A stretch of DNA of 64,000 nucleotides from Candidatus Methanarcanum hacksteinii (GTDB lineage Archaea; Thermoplasmatota; Thermoplasmata; Methanomassiliicoccales; Methanomethylophilaceae): NCBI GenBank assembly GCA_006954405.1, contig LVVQ01000001.1, positions 868,001 through 932,000 of the forward strand. The letters run 5' to 3'. Under the pieces are notes generated by a model. That model made no database searches. It was given only the letters and a program-made list of their open reading frames with translations, and was not told the DNA's origin. The position numbers and the translations under genes are program-made. This document shows positions 54,472 to 62,904 of the stretch, piece by piece. Numbering within the stretch: the stretch's first letter is position 1; the number at the start of each line of letters is the position of its first letter.

Positions 54472-55233
54472 ATGAAGATGATTCATTTCATAGGTGCCGG
54501 ACCTGGGGATCCGGAATTGATAACAGTAAAAGGTCGCAGATTGATAGATGAAGCAGACGTGATAATCTACGCAGGATCGTTGGTGAACCCGAAGGTCCTG
54601 GACGGTCACAAGGATTCTGCCGTGATCTACAACAGCGCACTCATGGATTTGGATGAGGTATCTCGCATCGAGATCGAAGCAGCGAAAAAAGGTCTGAGTG
54701 TAGCACGTGTGCATACTGGGGATCCATCGATATATGGGGCGATCCGTGAGCAGATGGACCTTTTGGAGAAGGAAGGCATCGAATTCGATGTCATACCTGG
54801 TGTTAGTTCGTTCGTAGCGACCGCTGCTGTTCTGAAGAAGGAATACACATTACCTGATGTCAGTCAGACAGTCATCTTGACACGCATGGAGGGTCGCACA
54901 CCGATGCCTCCGAAGGAGAAGCTCATCGATCTTGCGAGGCACAACTCATCGATGGTCATATTCCTCAGCGTGAGTTTCATGGACGAATTATGCAAGACGT
55001 TGATAGAGGGAGGATATTCACCCGACACTCCTGTTGCCGTTGTCTATAAGGCGACATGGCCTGAACAGAAGATAGTCGAAGGTACATTGAGCGATATGCC
55101 GCAGAAGGTCAAGGAATCAAAGATCGATAAGACCGCCCTCACAGTAGTAGGCGGATTCTTGGGTAACAAATACAGCCTTTCCAAACTCTATGACAAACAC
55201 TTCACGACAGAATACCGCAAAGGGGTGGAGTGA
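54472..55233 (+). CDS. cbiF: Cobalt-precorrin-4 C11-methyltransferase
   Basis: 253 aa SAM-dependent methyltransferase of the anaerobic cobalamin pathway. MIHFIGAGPGDPELITVKGRRLI is the N-terminal glycine-rich motif, TGDPSIYGAIREQM the SAM site and VIPGVSSFVATAAVL typical of CbiF. Codons extend to 54439, but the Met at 54472 (or 54478) just before the motif is preferred. It overlaps cbiH by one base. An operator-like site lies at 54402. Confidence 0.95.
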   Translation: MKMIHFIGAGPGDPELITVKGRRLIDEADVIIYAGSLVNPKVLDGHKDSAVIYNSALMDLDEVSRIEIEAAKKGLSVARVHTGDPSIYGAIREQMDLLEKEGIEFDVIPGVSSFVATAAVLKKEYTLPDVSQTVILTRMEGRTPMPPKEKLIDLARHNSSMVIFLSVSFMDELCKTLIEGGYSPDTPVAVVYKATWPEQKIVEGTLSDMPQKVKESKIDKTALTVVGGFLGNKYSLSKLYDKHFTTEYRKGVE

Positions 55234-55964
55234 TGGGCGTCCTGAAGGTTGTCGGATTCGGTCCTGGGAGCAAGGACGACATGTCCATAAGGGCTGTGAA
55301 GGCCATCGAGGACGCAGATCTTGTAATGGGTTACACGACATACGTGAGAATACTGAAAGAGATCTTCCCGGATAAGGAATTCAAATCGACAGGTATGACG
55401 CACGAGGTCGACCGTTGTAAGGCGGCTTTGGAAGAAGCGAAGGATAAGACCGTAGCATTGGTAAGCAGCGGGGATTCAGGCATCTATGGTATGGCGTCGA
55501 TAACATATCAGGTCGCATCAGAGATGGGTTCTGATGTGAAGATAGAGGTCATACCCGGCATCACCGCAGCTTCCTCGGCAGCTTCCCTCTTAGGTGCACC
55601 GCTCACGCACGATACCGCATTGATCAGTCTATCCAATTGCTTGACACCATGGGATGTCATCGTAAAACGTCTTGATGCGGTCTCTTCAGCAGATATGGTC
55701 ATAGCATTGTATAATCCAAGGAGCAATGCACGTCCCGACGTACTTTCAGAAGCCATCAACATCATGTCCAAATACAAATCCCCGTCAACACCTGTCGGTG
55801 TCGCAAGGAATATTGGAAGGGCCGATCAAGAATCATGGTGCACGACACTCGGAGAACTCGATTGTGAGAGCATCGATATGTTCTGCACATTGATCATCGG
55901 TAATTCAAAGACATTCATCGAAGATGGAAAGATGATAACCCCGAGGGGTTATACGATCCAATAA
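55233..55964 (+). CDS. cbiH: Cobalt-precorrin-3 C17-methyltransferase
   Basis: 243 aa. Ring-contracting methyltransferase of the anaerobic pathway. LKVVGFGPGSKDDMSIRAVKAI, ADLVMGYTTYVRI, LVSSGDSGIYGMASITYQV and ALYNPRSNARPDVLSEA are CbiH/CobJ motifs. GCATPW-like NCLTPWDVI is present. The ATG shares bases with the cbiF TGA. Length fits CbiH without the extra iron-sulfur domain found in some bacteria. Confidence 0.95.
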   Translation: MGVLKVVGFGPGSKDDMSIRAVKAIEDADLVMGYTTYVRILKEIFPDKEFKSTGMTHEVDRCKAALEEAKDKTVALVSSGDSGIYGMASITYQVASEMGSDVKIEVIPGITAASSAASLLGAPLTHDTALISLSNCLTPWDVIVKRLDAVSSADMVIALYNPRSNARPDVLSEAINIMSKYKSPSTPVGVARNIGRADQESWCTTLGELDCESIDMFCTLIIGNSKTFIEDGKMITPRGYTIQ

Positions 55965-55979
55965 TTTTTCAAAAAGATG

Positions 55980-55997
55980 GGAGGGTTCAGACCCTCC
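55980..55997 (-). terminator. Terminator of the ABC exporter genes
   Basis: GGAGGGT-tcag-ACCCTCC overlapping the permease stop; on the minus strand it is followed by CATCTTTTTGAAAAATT. Confidence 0.6.
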
Positions 55998-56751
55998 TCG
56001 TTTTTATCAGATATAAGTTGATGAAATAGAATACAACTGTATATGCCAGTAAGGCGATCAGCAATACCCACGGGAATTCAGCACCGAGTGCTGTGGCCCT
56101 TATCAACTCACTTGAGTACGTCAACGGTATCATATACAATATGCCCTGGAAGATGGGCGGCAATGATGCCGTGGAGAAGAACGTACCACAAAGGAATGTC
56201 ATCGGGAGCACGATGAGTGTGTTGAACAATGACATGCCCTGATGCGTCTTCACGACCAATGCAGCCGTCTCACCCAACAATGAGAATGCTATGCATGATA
56301 GCAAAACCATCGCGAAGAATCCCGGACTCGGGATCATGCCGATATCCAATGCCAATCCTATGATGAAGATGACGATACTGCTCAACAGACCTCTCAATAT
56401 CCCTAGTATTGATTTTCCGATGACTATCGATGAATAGTGTATCGGACACATCAGCATCTCATCGAAACTCTTGTAGTAGAGCCTCTGAACGTTCATCCTC
56501 GTAGCAGTGGAAGTGAACGAGGATGACAACGTCGACAATGCGATGATACCCGGCAACATGAACGAAACGTACTTTATCTGTTCCCCGCCGTATTCGATGG
56601 TCGCCGAGCCCCCTAGACCATAACCGAATGCTATCAAGTATAGGATAGGACTCATCAGACTCATCAATATCACGTTGAGGATATTGTGCTTCATGAATGC
56701 GAGATCGGCCCATGAGACGTAGTATATCTCCCTCAGACGTCTGAACATCAT
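55987..56751 (-). CDS. ABC-2 type permease
   Basis: 254 aa, six membrane segments, with the ABC-2 pattern of an N-terminal amphipathic helix (RRLREIYYVSWADLAFMKHN), LYLIAFGYGLGG and a final pair of helices. It pairs with the ATPase upstream, overlapping it by 4 bp, to make an exporter of unknown substrate. Similar pairs are annotated as daunorubicin-type or lipid exporters. It lies between cobalamin genes on the opposite strand, without the TTGG-N9-CCAA site in an obviously suitable position. Confidence 0.88.
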   Translation of the reverse strand: MMFRRLREIYYVSWADLAFMKHNILNVILMSLMSPILYLIAFGYGLGGSATIEYGGEQIKYVSFMLPGIIALSTLSSSFTSTATRMNVQRLYYKSFDEMLMCPIHYSSIVIGKSILGILRGLLSSIVIFIIGLALDIGMIPSPGFFAMVLLSCIAFSLLGETAALVVKTHQGMSLFNTLIVLPMTFLCGTFFSTASLPPIFQGILYMIPLTYSSELIRATALGAEFPWVLLIALLAYTVVFYFINLYLIKTRRV

Positions 56752-57626
56752 ACACCACCTACCGAACTACCTGTGAGTTTGACGAAACAATCCTCCAAGT
56801 TGGTCTTCCTTATGAGTACATCCACATCATCCGTCAGAGTCGCGGAGTATGCGTTCGCATCATCCCTGTTCTTGAAGTATTTGTAATCGGTGTGACCGTC
56901 GTGATATTTGCATTCGACAGCGACATTACCAACAGTTTCGCAGAGATGTCTTGGTGTATCGATCGCTTTGATCTTCCCGTGATCGATGATCCCTACTCTG
57001 TCGCAGAGATTCTCAGCTTCCTCTATGTAGTGTGTCGTTAGAATGATCGTTGTACCATCATTGTTGAGTTTACGGACAAGATCCCAAAGCCCCCTCCTTG
57101 CTTGGATATCAAGGCCTGCTGTGGGTTCGTCGAGGAATATTATCTTCGGTTCATGGATCAATGCCGCAATGATAGCGACACGTTTCTTCCATCCGCCCGA
57201 TAGGGAGTCGACGGTCTTGTCCATATATTCGCCAAGTGAAACATAGTCTGCTAGATCCTGTATCTTGGAAGTCCTCTTTGCACGCGGCATCATATGCATC
57301 ATCGCGTGATGGATGAGATTCTCACGCACGGTCAGATCTTTATCGAGACTTATGTGCTGTTGAATGACTCCTAAACAACCTTTTGCTTCATTCGATTGTT
57401 TGATGAGGTCATTCCCATCTATCATTACCGATCCCTCGTCCATCATTGTGAGTGAGGATATCATCCTGACAGTGGTGGTCTTACCTGCACCGTTTGGACC
57501 AAGAAGTCCGAAAATCTCGCCTCTTTTTATTTCCAAGTCTACGTGATCGACAGCTACTTTTTCATTGAATCTTTTTGTGATTCCTTTTACAACGATGATG
57601 TTTTCATCTGCAGTATTAGTCGTCAT
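56748..57626 (-). CDS. ABC transporter ATP-binding protein (DrrA-like)
   Basis: 292 aa. Walker A GPNGAGKTTTVRMI near 39, Q-loop GVIQQHISLDKDLTVREN, signature SLSGGWKKRVAIIAAL, Walker B IIFLDEPTAGLD, H-loop TTHYIEEAENLCDRV. The C-terminal 70 residues resemble the regulatory domain of exporter ATPases. Forms an operon with the following ABC-2 permease. Confidence 0.92.
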   Translation of the reverse strand: MTTNTADENIIVVKGITKRFNEKVAVDHVDLEIKRGEIFGLLGPNGAGKTTTVRMISSLTMMDEGSVMIDGNDLIKQSNEAKGCLGVIQQHISLDKDLTVRENLIHHAMMHMMPRAKRTSKIQDLADYVSLGEYMDKTVDSLSGGWKKRVAIIAALIHEPKIIFLDEPTAGLDIQARRGLWDLVRKLNNDGTTIILTTHYIEEAENLCDRVGIIDHGKIKAIDTPRHLCETVGNVAVECKYHDGHTDYKYFKNRDDANAYSATLTDDVDVLIRKTNLEDCFVKLTGSSVGGV

Positions 57627-57753
57627 GTGAATGAAGTTCGCTATTTTTGTGCACCTATATTATGATTTACGATTTTTTAATACTGGATGGGGTTTCTTTA
57701 CTCCCTCTTCATTTTGTTTCAAAAGGCCAGAGATGTGCACTCAAATATTCAAG

Positions 57754-57770
57754 TTGGATTTATATACCAA
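57754..57770. promoter_or_regulatory. Putative corrinoid/metal operator, site 2a (importer promoter)
   Basis: TTGG-ATTTATATA-CCAA; the spacer itself forms the likely TATA element of the importer operon. Confidence 0.6.
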
Positions 57771-57788
57771 TTGAGAGATTGCGTAATA

Positions 57789-57805
57789 TTGGATGAATTA
57801 TCCAA
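57789..57805. promoter_or_regulatory. Putative corrinoid/metal operator, site 2b (importer promoter)
   Basis: TTGGAT-GAATT-ATCCAA, a perfect 6-5-6 inverted repeat 35 bp after site 2a, near the expected transcription start. The SD sequence GAGGTGA follows at 57807-57813. Confidence 0.65.
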
Positions 57806-57865
57806 CGAGGTGATTAGACGGCAATTGATTAGAAAATCATTGCGATTGCGGCAGTAGCGCTAATT

Positions 57866-58972
57866 GTGATAGCGGGTATTGCGACAGCAATCGTCATTTC
57901 AAACAACGATTCATCGAGTGAAGGATATACGATAGTCGATGGAAGCGGTAAAGAGATCAAAGTCTCCGGACCGGTGAAATCGGTCGTCACTGTGAATACG
58001 AATGTTCCTAAAGCAATGAAGATCTTGGGTTTGGACGATTACGTCACAGGGATAAGCAATTATTCAAGCTCCAATGATGCAAAATTATGGGAGATGTTCC
58101 ATCCCATTTTCAAGAATGCGAAACACATGTCTGTAACTAAGAATATGACTGCAGAAGAAATCTCCAAACTTGGAGTGAAATATGTTATCGCACCTGTTTC
58201 CTCAATGACGGTATCCCCTGATAAAGAAAAAGCATATGCGGAACTTGGAATCACTGTCGTCAAACTGGATTGCTTCGGCGACAAAATGGACGAGGATTTT
58301 AAAACGTTATTGAAATTGTGTCTTGGAGAAAATGTAGAGACAAACGATGCATATGAGAAATACGTTAAGATGTCAAACGATGTCATCAACACTGTTATCA
58401 CAAAAGCTTCTTCTTCAAGTACGAGCGATAAAACCTTCCTGTTCTACATGTCAGGTATGGGATTCTACAACAAGACATCATCACTCAGTGAAATAACAGA
58501 GAAAATCTACGGAAAGAATGCTCTTAACAGCATACCGAATCTCGATCTTAATGGTGTAACAAACAGTGCAGGTTCAGATGGAATCAAAGAGCAGGTTATC
58601 GCATTGGATGCAAAGACGCCTGTAGATAAATTATTCATCAGAGGATCAAGTAAGGTTGTTGATGCTGCATCGGCTAAAGCATTCTGGTCAGATGATAAGA
58701 ACGGATTGATCAAGCAGAGTGAGGCATATAAAGACCTCAACGCTGTAAAATCAAATGAAGTATACGTATTGAACACGAATGTTATGTCGGGCCCGTTGAC
58801 ATATGTAGGATATGTGCTTATTGCAGAAGCTTCTGGCATCGACACAGGATATGATGTATCCAAATTGATCTCAGACTACAACAAAGCATACGGATTCGAC
58901 GAAGATACAACAGGTATGCTCTTCGGCACATCCGATAATTGTAACACATTCAAGGAGATCATAATCGAGTGA
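57866..58972 (+). CDS. FecB/BtuF-type substrate-binding protein of metal or cobamide ABC importer
   Basis: 368 aa from GTG 57866. The mature domain begins YTIVDGSGKEIKVSGPVKSVVTVN; KAMKILGLDDYVTGISNY and VKYVIAPVSS follow the two-lobed helical-backbone fold of cluster A binding proteins (siderophore, cobalamin, metal). The visible start leaves a truncated signal peptide. The same frame upstream reads KIIAIAAVALIVIAGIATAIV directly after a TAG at 57830; adding one A in the AAAA run at 57833-57836 joins it to TTG 57825, 11 nt after GAGGTGA. So the gene probably starts at 57825 with a frameshift or sequence error. A hairpin follows the stop. Confidence 0.82.
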   Translation: MIAGIATAIVISNNDSSSEGYTIVDGSGKEIKVSGPVKSVVTVNTNVPKAMKILGLDDYVTGISNYSSSNDAKLWEMFHPIFKNAKHMSVTKNMTAEEISKLGVKYVIAPVSSMTVSPDKEKAYAELGITVVKLDCFGDKMDEDFKTLLKLCLGENVETNDAYEKYVKMSNDVINTVITKASSSSTSDKTFLFYMSGMGFYNKTSSLSEITEKIYGKNALNSIPNLDLNGVTNSAGSDGIKEQVIALDAKTPVDKLFIRGSSKVVDAASAKAFWSDDKNGLIKQSEAYKDLNAVKSNEVYVLNTNVMSGPLTYVGYVLIAEASGIDTGYDVSKLISDYNKAYGFDEDTTGMLFGTSDNCNTFKEIIIE

Positions 58973-58973
58973 T

Positions 58974-58987
58974 GGGGCTAACGCCCC
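58974..58987 (+). terminator. Hairpin with U-tract between importer binding protein and permease
   Basis: GGGGC-taac-GCCCC followed by TATTTTATTTTTT. It lies inside the operon and may lower expression of the permease and ATPase relative to the binding protein. Confidence 0.55.
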
Positions 58988-59009
58988 TATTTTATTTTTT
59001 CGTGATCCA

Positions 59010-60173
59010 ATGGCGAACGATGACGGGATAATCAGCCTCACAGATATCATAAAAAATAGAATCGATGAAGATACCTTTGAAGGAAAATATAGCGCGTCGG
59101 TACGTAAAAAACTGATCCTAATCCTTGTGCTACTGTTCATGAGCGTATCGCTGATGATGCTAGGCATGTGTCTTGGTTCGGTCGATATACCTTTTGTAGA
59201 TCTCGTCAGAGTGTTCTTACATCCAATATTCCCTGATTTTGTCCAACAACCATCAGAAACATACTATGCGGATTTCATCTACAAGGGCAGAATGCCGAGG
59301 ATGTTCATGATCCTGTTAACAGGATTCAGCCTCGGAATGGCTGGTATGGTCATGCAGGGACTTCTGAGGAATCCGTTGGTCAGTCCGTTCACGTTGGGTG
59401 TTTCGACAGCCGCATCATTCGGTGCTGCGCTTTCAATATTGTTCGGTTCTTTCCTGTTCGGAGCATTGGCAGGAACCAATGCAACAGTTGGGGACATAAC
59501 ATTCTATTTCGATGATCTCAGTGCAGTCCTCTTTGCATTCGTCATGGCGATGCTAAGCATGGCATTAATCCTTGGATTGACAAAAGGGAAAGAAGTATCG
59601 AGATCTACTGTTATCCTCGCCGGAGTTGTCATCAGTTACCTGTTCCAAGCAGGGATCATGGCAACGAAATATTTCTCCGATGACGATCAACTCAGAGAGA
59701 TTACGCTATGGATCATGGGGAACTTCTCTGGTTCATCATGGAGCTCGATAATAATCCTCACTCCTATCGTGATCATCTGTGGAATATATCTTATGAACAT
59801 GGCGCTCAAGATTAATGCGATGTCCGCTGGTGATGATGTAGCTACAAGTCTCGGCGTGGATGTGATTGCATTGAGACGTAACGGGCTGATAGTCTGTACA
59901 CTCGTAACCGCATCTTGTCTTTCATTCACAGGAGTCATCGGATTCATCGGATTGATGGCCCCGCACATATGCAGGATGATCATAGGTAATGATTCAAGGT
60001 ACCTCTTACCAGCATCCGGACTCATGGGAGTAGTCATCCTTTTGATATCGGATCTGTTCTGCAGGATGATCATAAGGCCTGGTGAACTTCCAGTGGGAAT
60101 CGTGCTGTACATAGTCGGCGGTGTGTTCTTCGTATGGATGATCGCAAACAAGAAATGGAGTCAGAGAATATGA
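59010..60173 (+). CDS. FecCD-type ABC importer permease
   Basis: 387 aa, about ten membrane segments. RMPRMFMILLTGFSLGMAGMVMQGLLRNPLVSPFTLGVSTAASFGAAL (split across residues 90-145) is the FecCD signature; GFIGLMAPHICRMIIGNDSRYLLPAS is the coupling region. The N-terminal 30 residues (DDGIISLTDIIKNRIDEDTF) are a soluble extension not typical of the family. Translocates cobamide, haem, siderophore or metal chelate. Overlaps the ATPase by 4 bp. Confidence 0.93.
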   Translation: MANDDGIISLTDIIKNRIDEDTFEGKYSASVRKKLILILVLLFMSVSLMMLGMCLGSVDIPFVDLVRVFLHPIFPDFVQQPSETYYADFIYKGRMPRMFMILLTGFSLGMAGMVMQGLLRNPLVSPFTLGVSTAASFGAALSILFGSFLFGALAGTNATVGDITFYFDDLSAVLFAFVMAMLSMALILGLTKGKEVSRSTVILAGVVISYLFQAGIMATKYFSDDDQLREITLWIMGNFSGSSWSSIIILTPIVIICGIYLMNMALKINAMSAGDDVATSLGVDVIALRRNGLIVCTLVTASCLSFTGVIGFIGLMAPHICRMIIGNDSRYLLPASGLMGVVILLISDLFCRMIIRPGELPVGIVLYIVGGVFFVWMIANKKWSQRI

Positions 60174-61027
60174 GGTTGGACATAGAATCTGTTGATCAGG
60201 GATATGGCAGTAAGACGATCCTCCATGACATATCGTTGAGTGCTCAATCAGGAGAGGTCCTGACGATACTCGGACCCAACGGTTCAGGAAAATCCACTTT
60301 AATAAAGACGATCTGCGGTATCAAAAAACCACAATCCGGCAGGATCCTCATCGATGGCGTCCCTATCAATGAGATCGACAGGAATGAATTCGCCAAGATC
60401 GTAGGATATGTGCCTCAGAATTCAGAATTCATAGGACATTCAACAGTATATGATGCCGTCCTTATCGGCCGTCTGCCGTATGTGAAATGGAGCTATACAC
60501 GCAACGACATCCGTATCGCCGTGGAATCTATGCAAATGATGAAGGTAAGTCATTTCTTCGACAGACAGGTATCAGAACTATCCGGTGGACAGAAGCAGAG
60601 GGTCACATTGGCACGTGCTTTGACGCAGAATCCGATGGTCTACGTTTTCGATGAACCGACATCCGCTTTGGACCTCCGTAACCAATTGGATACATTGAAA
60701 TTCATGCAGTCCACCATCAGACGGAAGAACACTTGCATGATTGTCGCATTGCACGATCTCAACCTTGCATTGAGATATTCAGACAAGGTGGCTGTACTGA
60801 AGGATGGAAAGGTATACTCCTTTGGAAAGACTGAGGATGTCATCACGAACAGGATGATCAAGGATGTCTACAACGTAGATGCCGACATCATTGACACTCC
60901 GCGCGGAAAGTTCGTACTAGCTTATGATTCTGAGATGTGCGGAGATCTTCAAAAACTGATGCAGGACATCAGTAAGAAGGATAGTATGGAAAAGAGTTCG
61001 ATAGATGCAGGGGATGCATCAATCTGA
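60170..61027 (+). CDS. FecE/BtuD-type ABC importer ATPase
   Basis: 285 aa. Walker A GPNGSGKSTLIKTI, Q-loop VGYVPQNSEF, RLPYVKWSYTRND typical of FecE/BtuD, signature LSGGQKQRVTLARAL, Walker [14 protein letters not shown]-loop ALHDLNLALRYSD. The ATG at 60170 overlaps the permease stop (ATGA); earlier in-frame Mets lie in the permease. The 3' end overlaps convergent cbiL by 9 bp. Confidence 0.94.
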   Translation: MRLDIESVDQGYGSKTILHDISLSAQSGEVLTILGPNGSGKSTLIKTICGIKKPQSGRILIDGVPINEIDRNEFAKIVGYVPQNSEFIGHSTVYDAVLIGRLPYVKWSYTRNDIRIAVESMQMMKVSHFFDRQVSELSGGQKQRVTLARALTQNPMVYVFDEPTSALDLRNQLDTLKFMQSTIRRKNTCMIVALHDLNLALRYSDKVAVLKDGKVYSFGKTEDVITNRMIKDVYNVDADIIDTPRGKFVLAYDSEMCGDLQKLMQDISKKDSMEKSSIDAGDASI

Positions 61028-61723
61028 ATCCCTTTTCACCAATACTGTTGTGAAATACGTCGTATCCTTTCTCACATCCAGTGGGCCGACATATTCATCG
61101 ATGAGTCCAAGATTGCACATCATGATAGCATTATCGAATGGTATGTCATGTTCACAAAGTAACTTGATTATGGTCTCGATGTGACCATGAGCCTTCATGA
61201 TTATCACATTGTCATTCTCATCCAATGCCTTTTTCAATCTCCAGACGTTAGATTTTGCCATAGGTACGATACATAGTGATTCGTCACCCATCATGAGGGG
61301 AACATTCGCCAAAGCGGCACCATAGACGAAGGAACTGATCCCTGATACGACCTCCACGTCATATCCTCTCTTCATCAGCGTCTTGTGGACGTACATGTAC
61401 GTACTGTATACACAAGCATCACCGATCGTCACTAAAGCGACATCCTTCCCCTCATCCAGTATTTCCGAAATCATATCTGCGGCGATATCCTGCGAATCCT
61501 TCATCGTAGAATCAACAGGTTTCATGGAGAACACCACCTCTCTGACATCCTTGTCGCTCGTATCGATCTGTTTATCGATCACTTCCTTAGCGACTCCGAC
61601 CTCACCTTTTTCCTTCACAGGATAACAAATGACATCGACGGTCTCCAGAACATTCTTGGCTTTCAAGGTCATGAGTTCTGGATTACCTGGGCCGATACTG
61701 ACTCCGAAAAGCTTTCCTCTCAT
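61019..61723 (-). CDS. cbiL: Cobalt-precorrin-2 C20-methyltransferase
   Basis: 234 aa. LFGVSIGPGNPELMTLKAKNVL, VICYPVKEKGE, VALVTIGDACVYSTYMYVHKTL and VEVVSGISSFVYGAALANVPLM are CbiL/CobI motifs. The ATG is about 24 nt from a TATA element at 61740-61751, so probably leaderless. Divergent from cbiD over 56 nt containing one TTGG-N9-CCAA site that would control both. Confidence 0.95.
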   Translation of the reverse strand: MRGKLFGVSIGPGNPELMTLKAKNVLETVDVICYPVKEKGEVGVAKEVIDKQIDTSDKDVREVVFSMKPVDSTMKDSQDIAADMISEILDEGKDVALVTIGDACVYSTYMYVHKTLMKRGYDVEVVSGISSFVYGAALANVPLMMGDESLCIVPMAKSNVWRLKKALDENDNVIIMKAHGHIETIIKLLCEHDIPFDNAIMMCNLGLIDEYVGPLDVRKDTTYFTTVLVKRDSD

Positions 61724-61751
61724 AGAACAGGTATCACAGATATACTATATA

Positions 61752-61768
61752 TTGGATTATATATCCAA
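61752..61768. promoter_or_regulatory. Putative corrinoid/metal operator, site 3 (cbiL/cbiD divergent promoter)
   Basis: TTGGAT-TATAT-ATCCAA, a perfect inverted repeat lying between and overlapping the TATA elements of the divergent cbiL and cbiD genes, ideal for repression of both. Confidence 0.65.
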
Positions 61769-61779
61769 AAATTGATCAA

Positions 61780-62904
61780 ATGAACTGTGATGGCCACGAC
61801 GGACGCGTCAAAAAAATGAGGTGCGGATATACGACGGGATCCTGCGCCACGGCCGGTGCCGTGGCAGGAGCCATTGAGCTCCTGACAGGCAATGTACAGG
61901 ACAATGTCGCTATAACATTGCCGACCGGCGATACGTTGAGGATCGATGTGAAGAAATTATCATCATATCGTGACAAGGCCACGTATTCAGTGATCAAGGA
62001 TGGTGGAGATGATATCGATGCGACAGATGGCATGGAGATCATCACCGAGATCACGTTCACTCCATCCGAGATCAATATCGACGGCGGTATCGGAGTGGGC
62101 CGTGTAACGAAAGAAGGCCTCGATCAACCCGTAGGTAATGCAGCCATCAATTCTGTCCCTAGAAAGATGATAGAATACTCGCTGAAGACGATATTCGAGA
62201 AGTTCGATTACCATGGAGGTGCGAATGTAATCATCACAGCACCGATGGGTGAGGCTGTTGCGGAACAGACATTCAATCCTAACCTTGGGATCGTGGGAGG
62301 GATCTCCATACTTGGTACGACAGGCATCGTCAATCCGATGAGCAATGAAGCGATAATATCCACAACCAGGGTGGAGATGAACGTCAAAAAGGCCGAAGGG
62401 AAGAAGATAATTGTGATGGTCCCTGGTAACTATGGAGAGAATTTCGCCATCTCATTACCGGGAGTCGATGGAGATAACGTCGTCAGATGCAGTAATTTCA
62501 TCGGAGAGGCATTGGACAATGCTACAGAATTAGATTTAGATGTCCTGCTCATAGGGAACATAGGGAAATTAGTGAAATTGGCCGGCGGCATAATGAACAC
62601 CCATTCCCACGTAGCGGATTGCAGGATGGAAATCCTAGCATCCAATTGCATAATGGCTGGAGGATCCTTGGAATTGGCAAAGAGGATCATGGAATGCACG
62701 ACAACGGATGATGCACTCAAATACATCAAAGAAGAGAACATATTGGAACCTGTCATGAGGATCCTGACAGAGAAGATCTCCCAAAGGATGTCCAAACGTA
62801 CCAATGGTACTATACGTACGGCCGCGATAGTATTCTCTTCGAAATACGGATTCCTCGGTGAAACGGATAACGCCAACATATTGCTGGAAGAGGTGAGAAG
62901 ATGA
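61780..62904 (+). CDS. cbiD: Cobalt-precorrin-5B C1-methyltransferase
   Basis: 374 aa. RCGYTTGSCATAGAVAGAIELL is the CbiD start signature; GVGRVTKEGLDQPVGNAAINSVPRKMI, GGISILGTTGIVNPMS and GNIGKLVKLAGGIMNTHSHVADCRME are conserved. Methylates C1 of cobalt-precorrin-5B. Start at 61780 from a TATA at about 61748; the Met 12 codons later is an alternative. It overlaps cbiG by 4 bp. Confidence 0.96.
   Translation: MNCDGHDGRVKKMRCGYTTGSCATAGAVAGAIELLTGNVQDNVAITLPTGDTLRIDVKKLSSYRDKATYSVIKDGGDDIDATDGMEIITEITFTPSEINIDGGIGVGRVTKEGLDQPVGNAAINSVPRKMIEYSLKTIFEKFDYHGGANVIITAPMGEAVAEQTFNPNLGIVGGISILGTTGIVNPMSNEAIISTTRVEMNVKKAEGKKIIVMVPGNYGENFAISLPGVDGDNVVRCSNFIGEALDNATELDLDVLLIGNIGKLVKLAGGIMNTHSHVADCRMEILASNCIMAGGSLELAKRIMECTTTDDALKYIKEENILEPVMRILTEKISQRMSKRTNGTIRTAAIVFSSKYGFLGETDNANILLEEVRR

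Noticed and set aside
54362..61780. Cobalamin riboswitch upstream of cbi genes
   Set aside because: Leaders are short or absent and no B12-box-like sequence was seen; TATA-overlapping palindromes are present instead.
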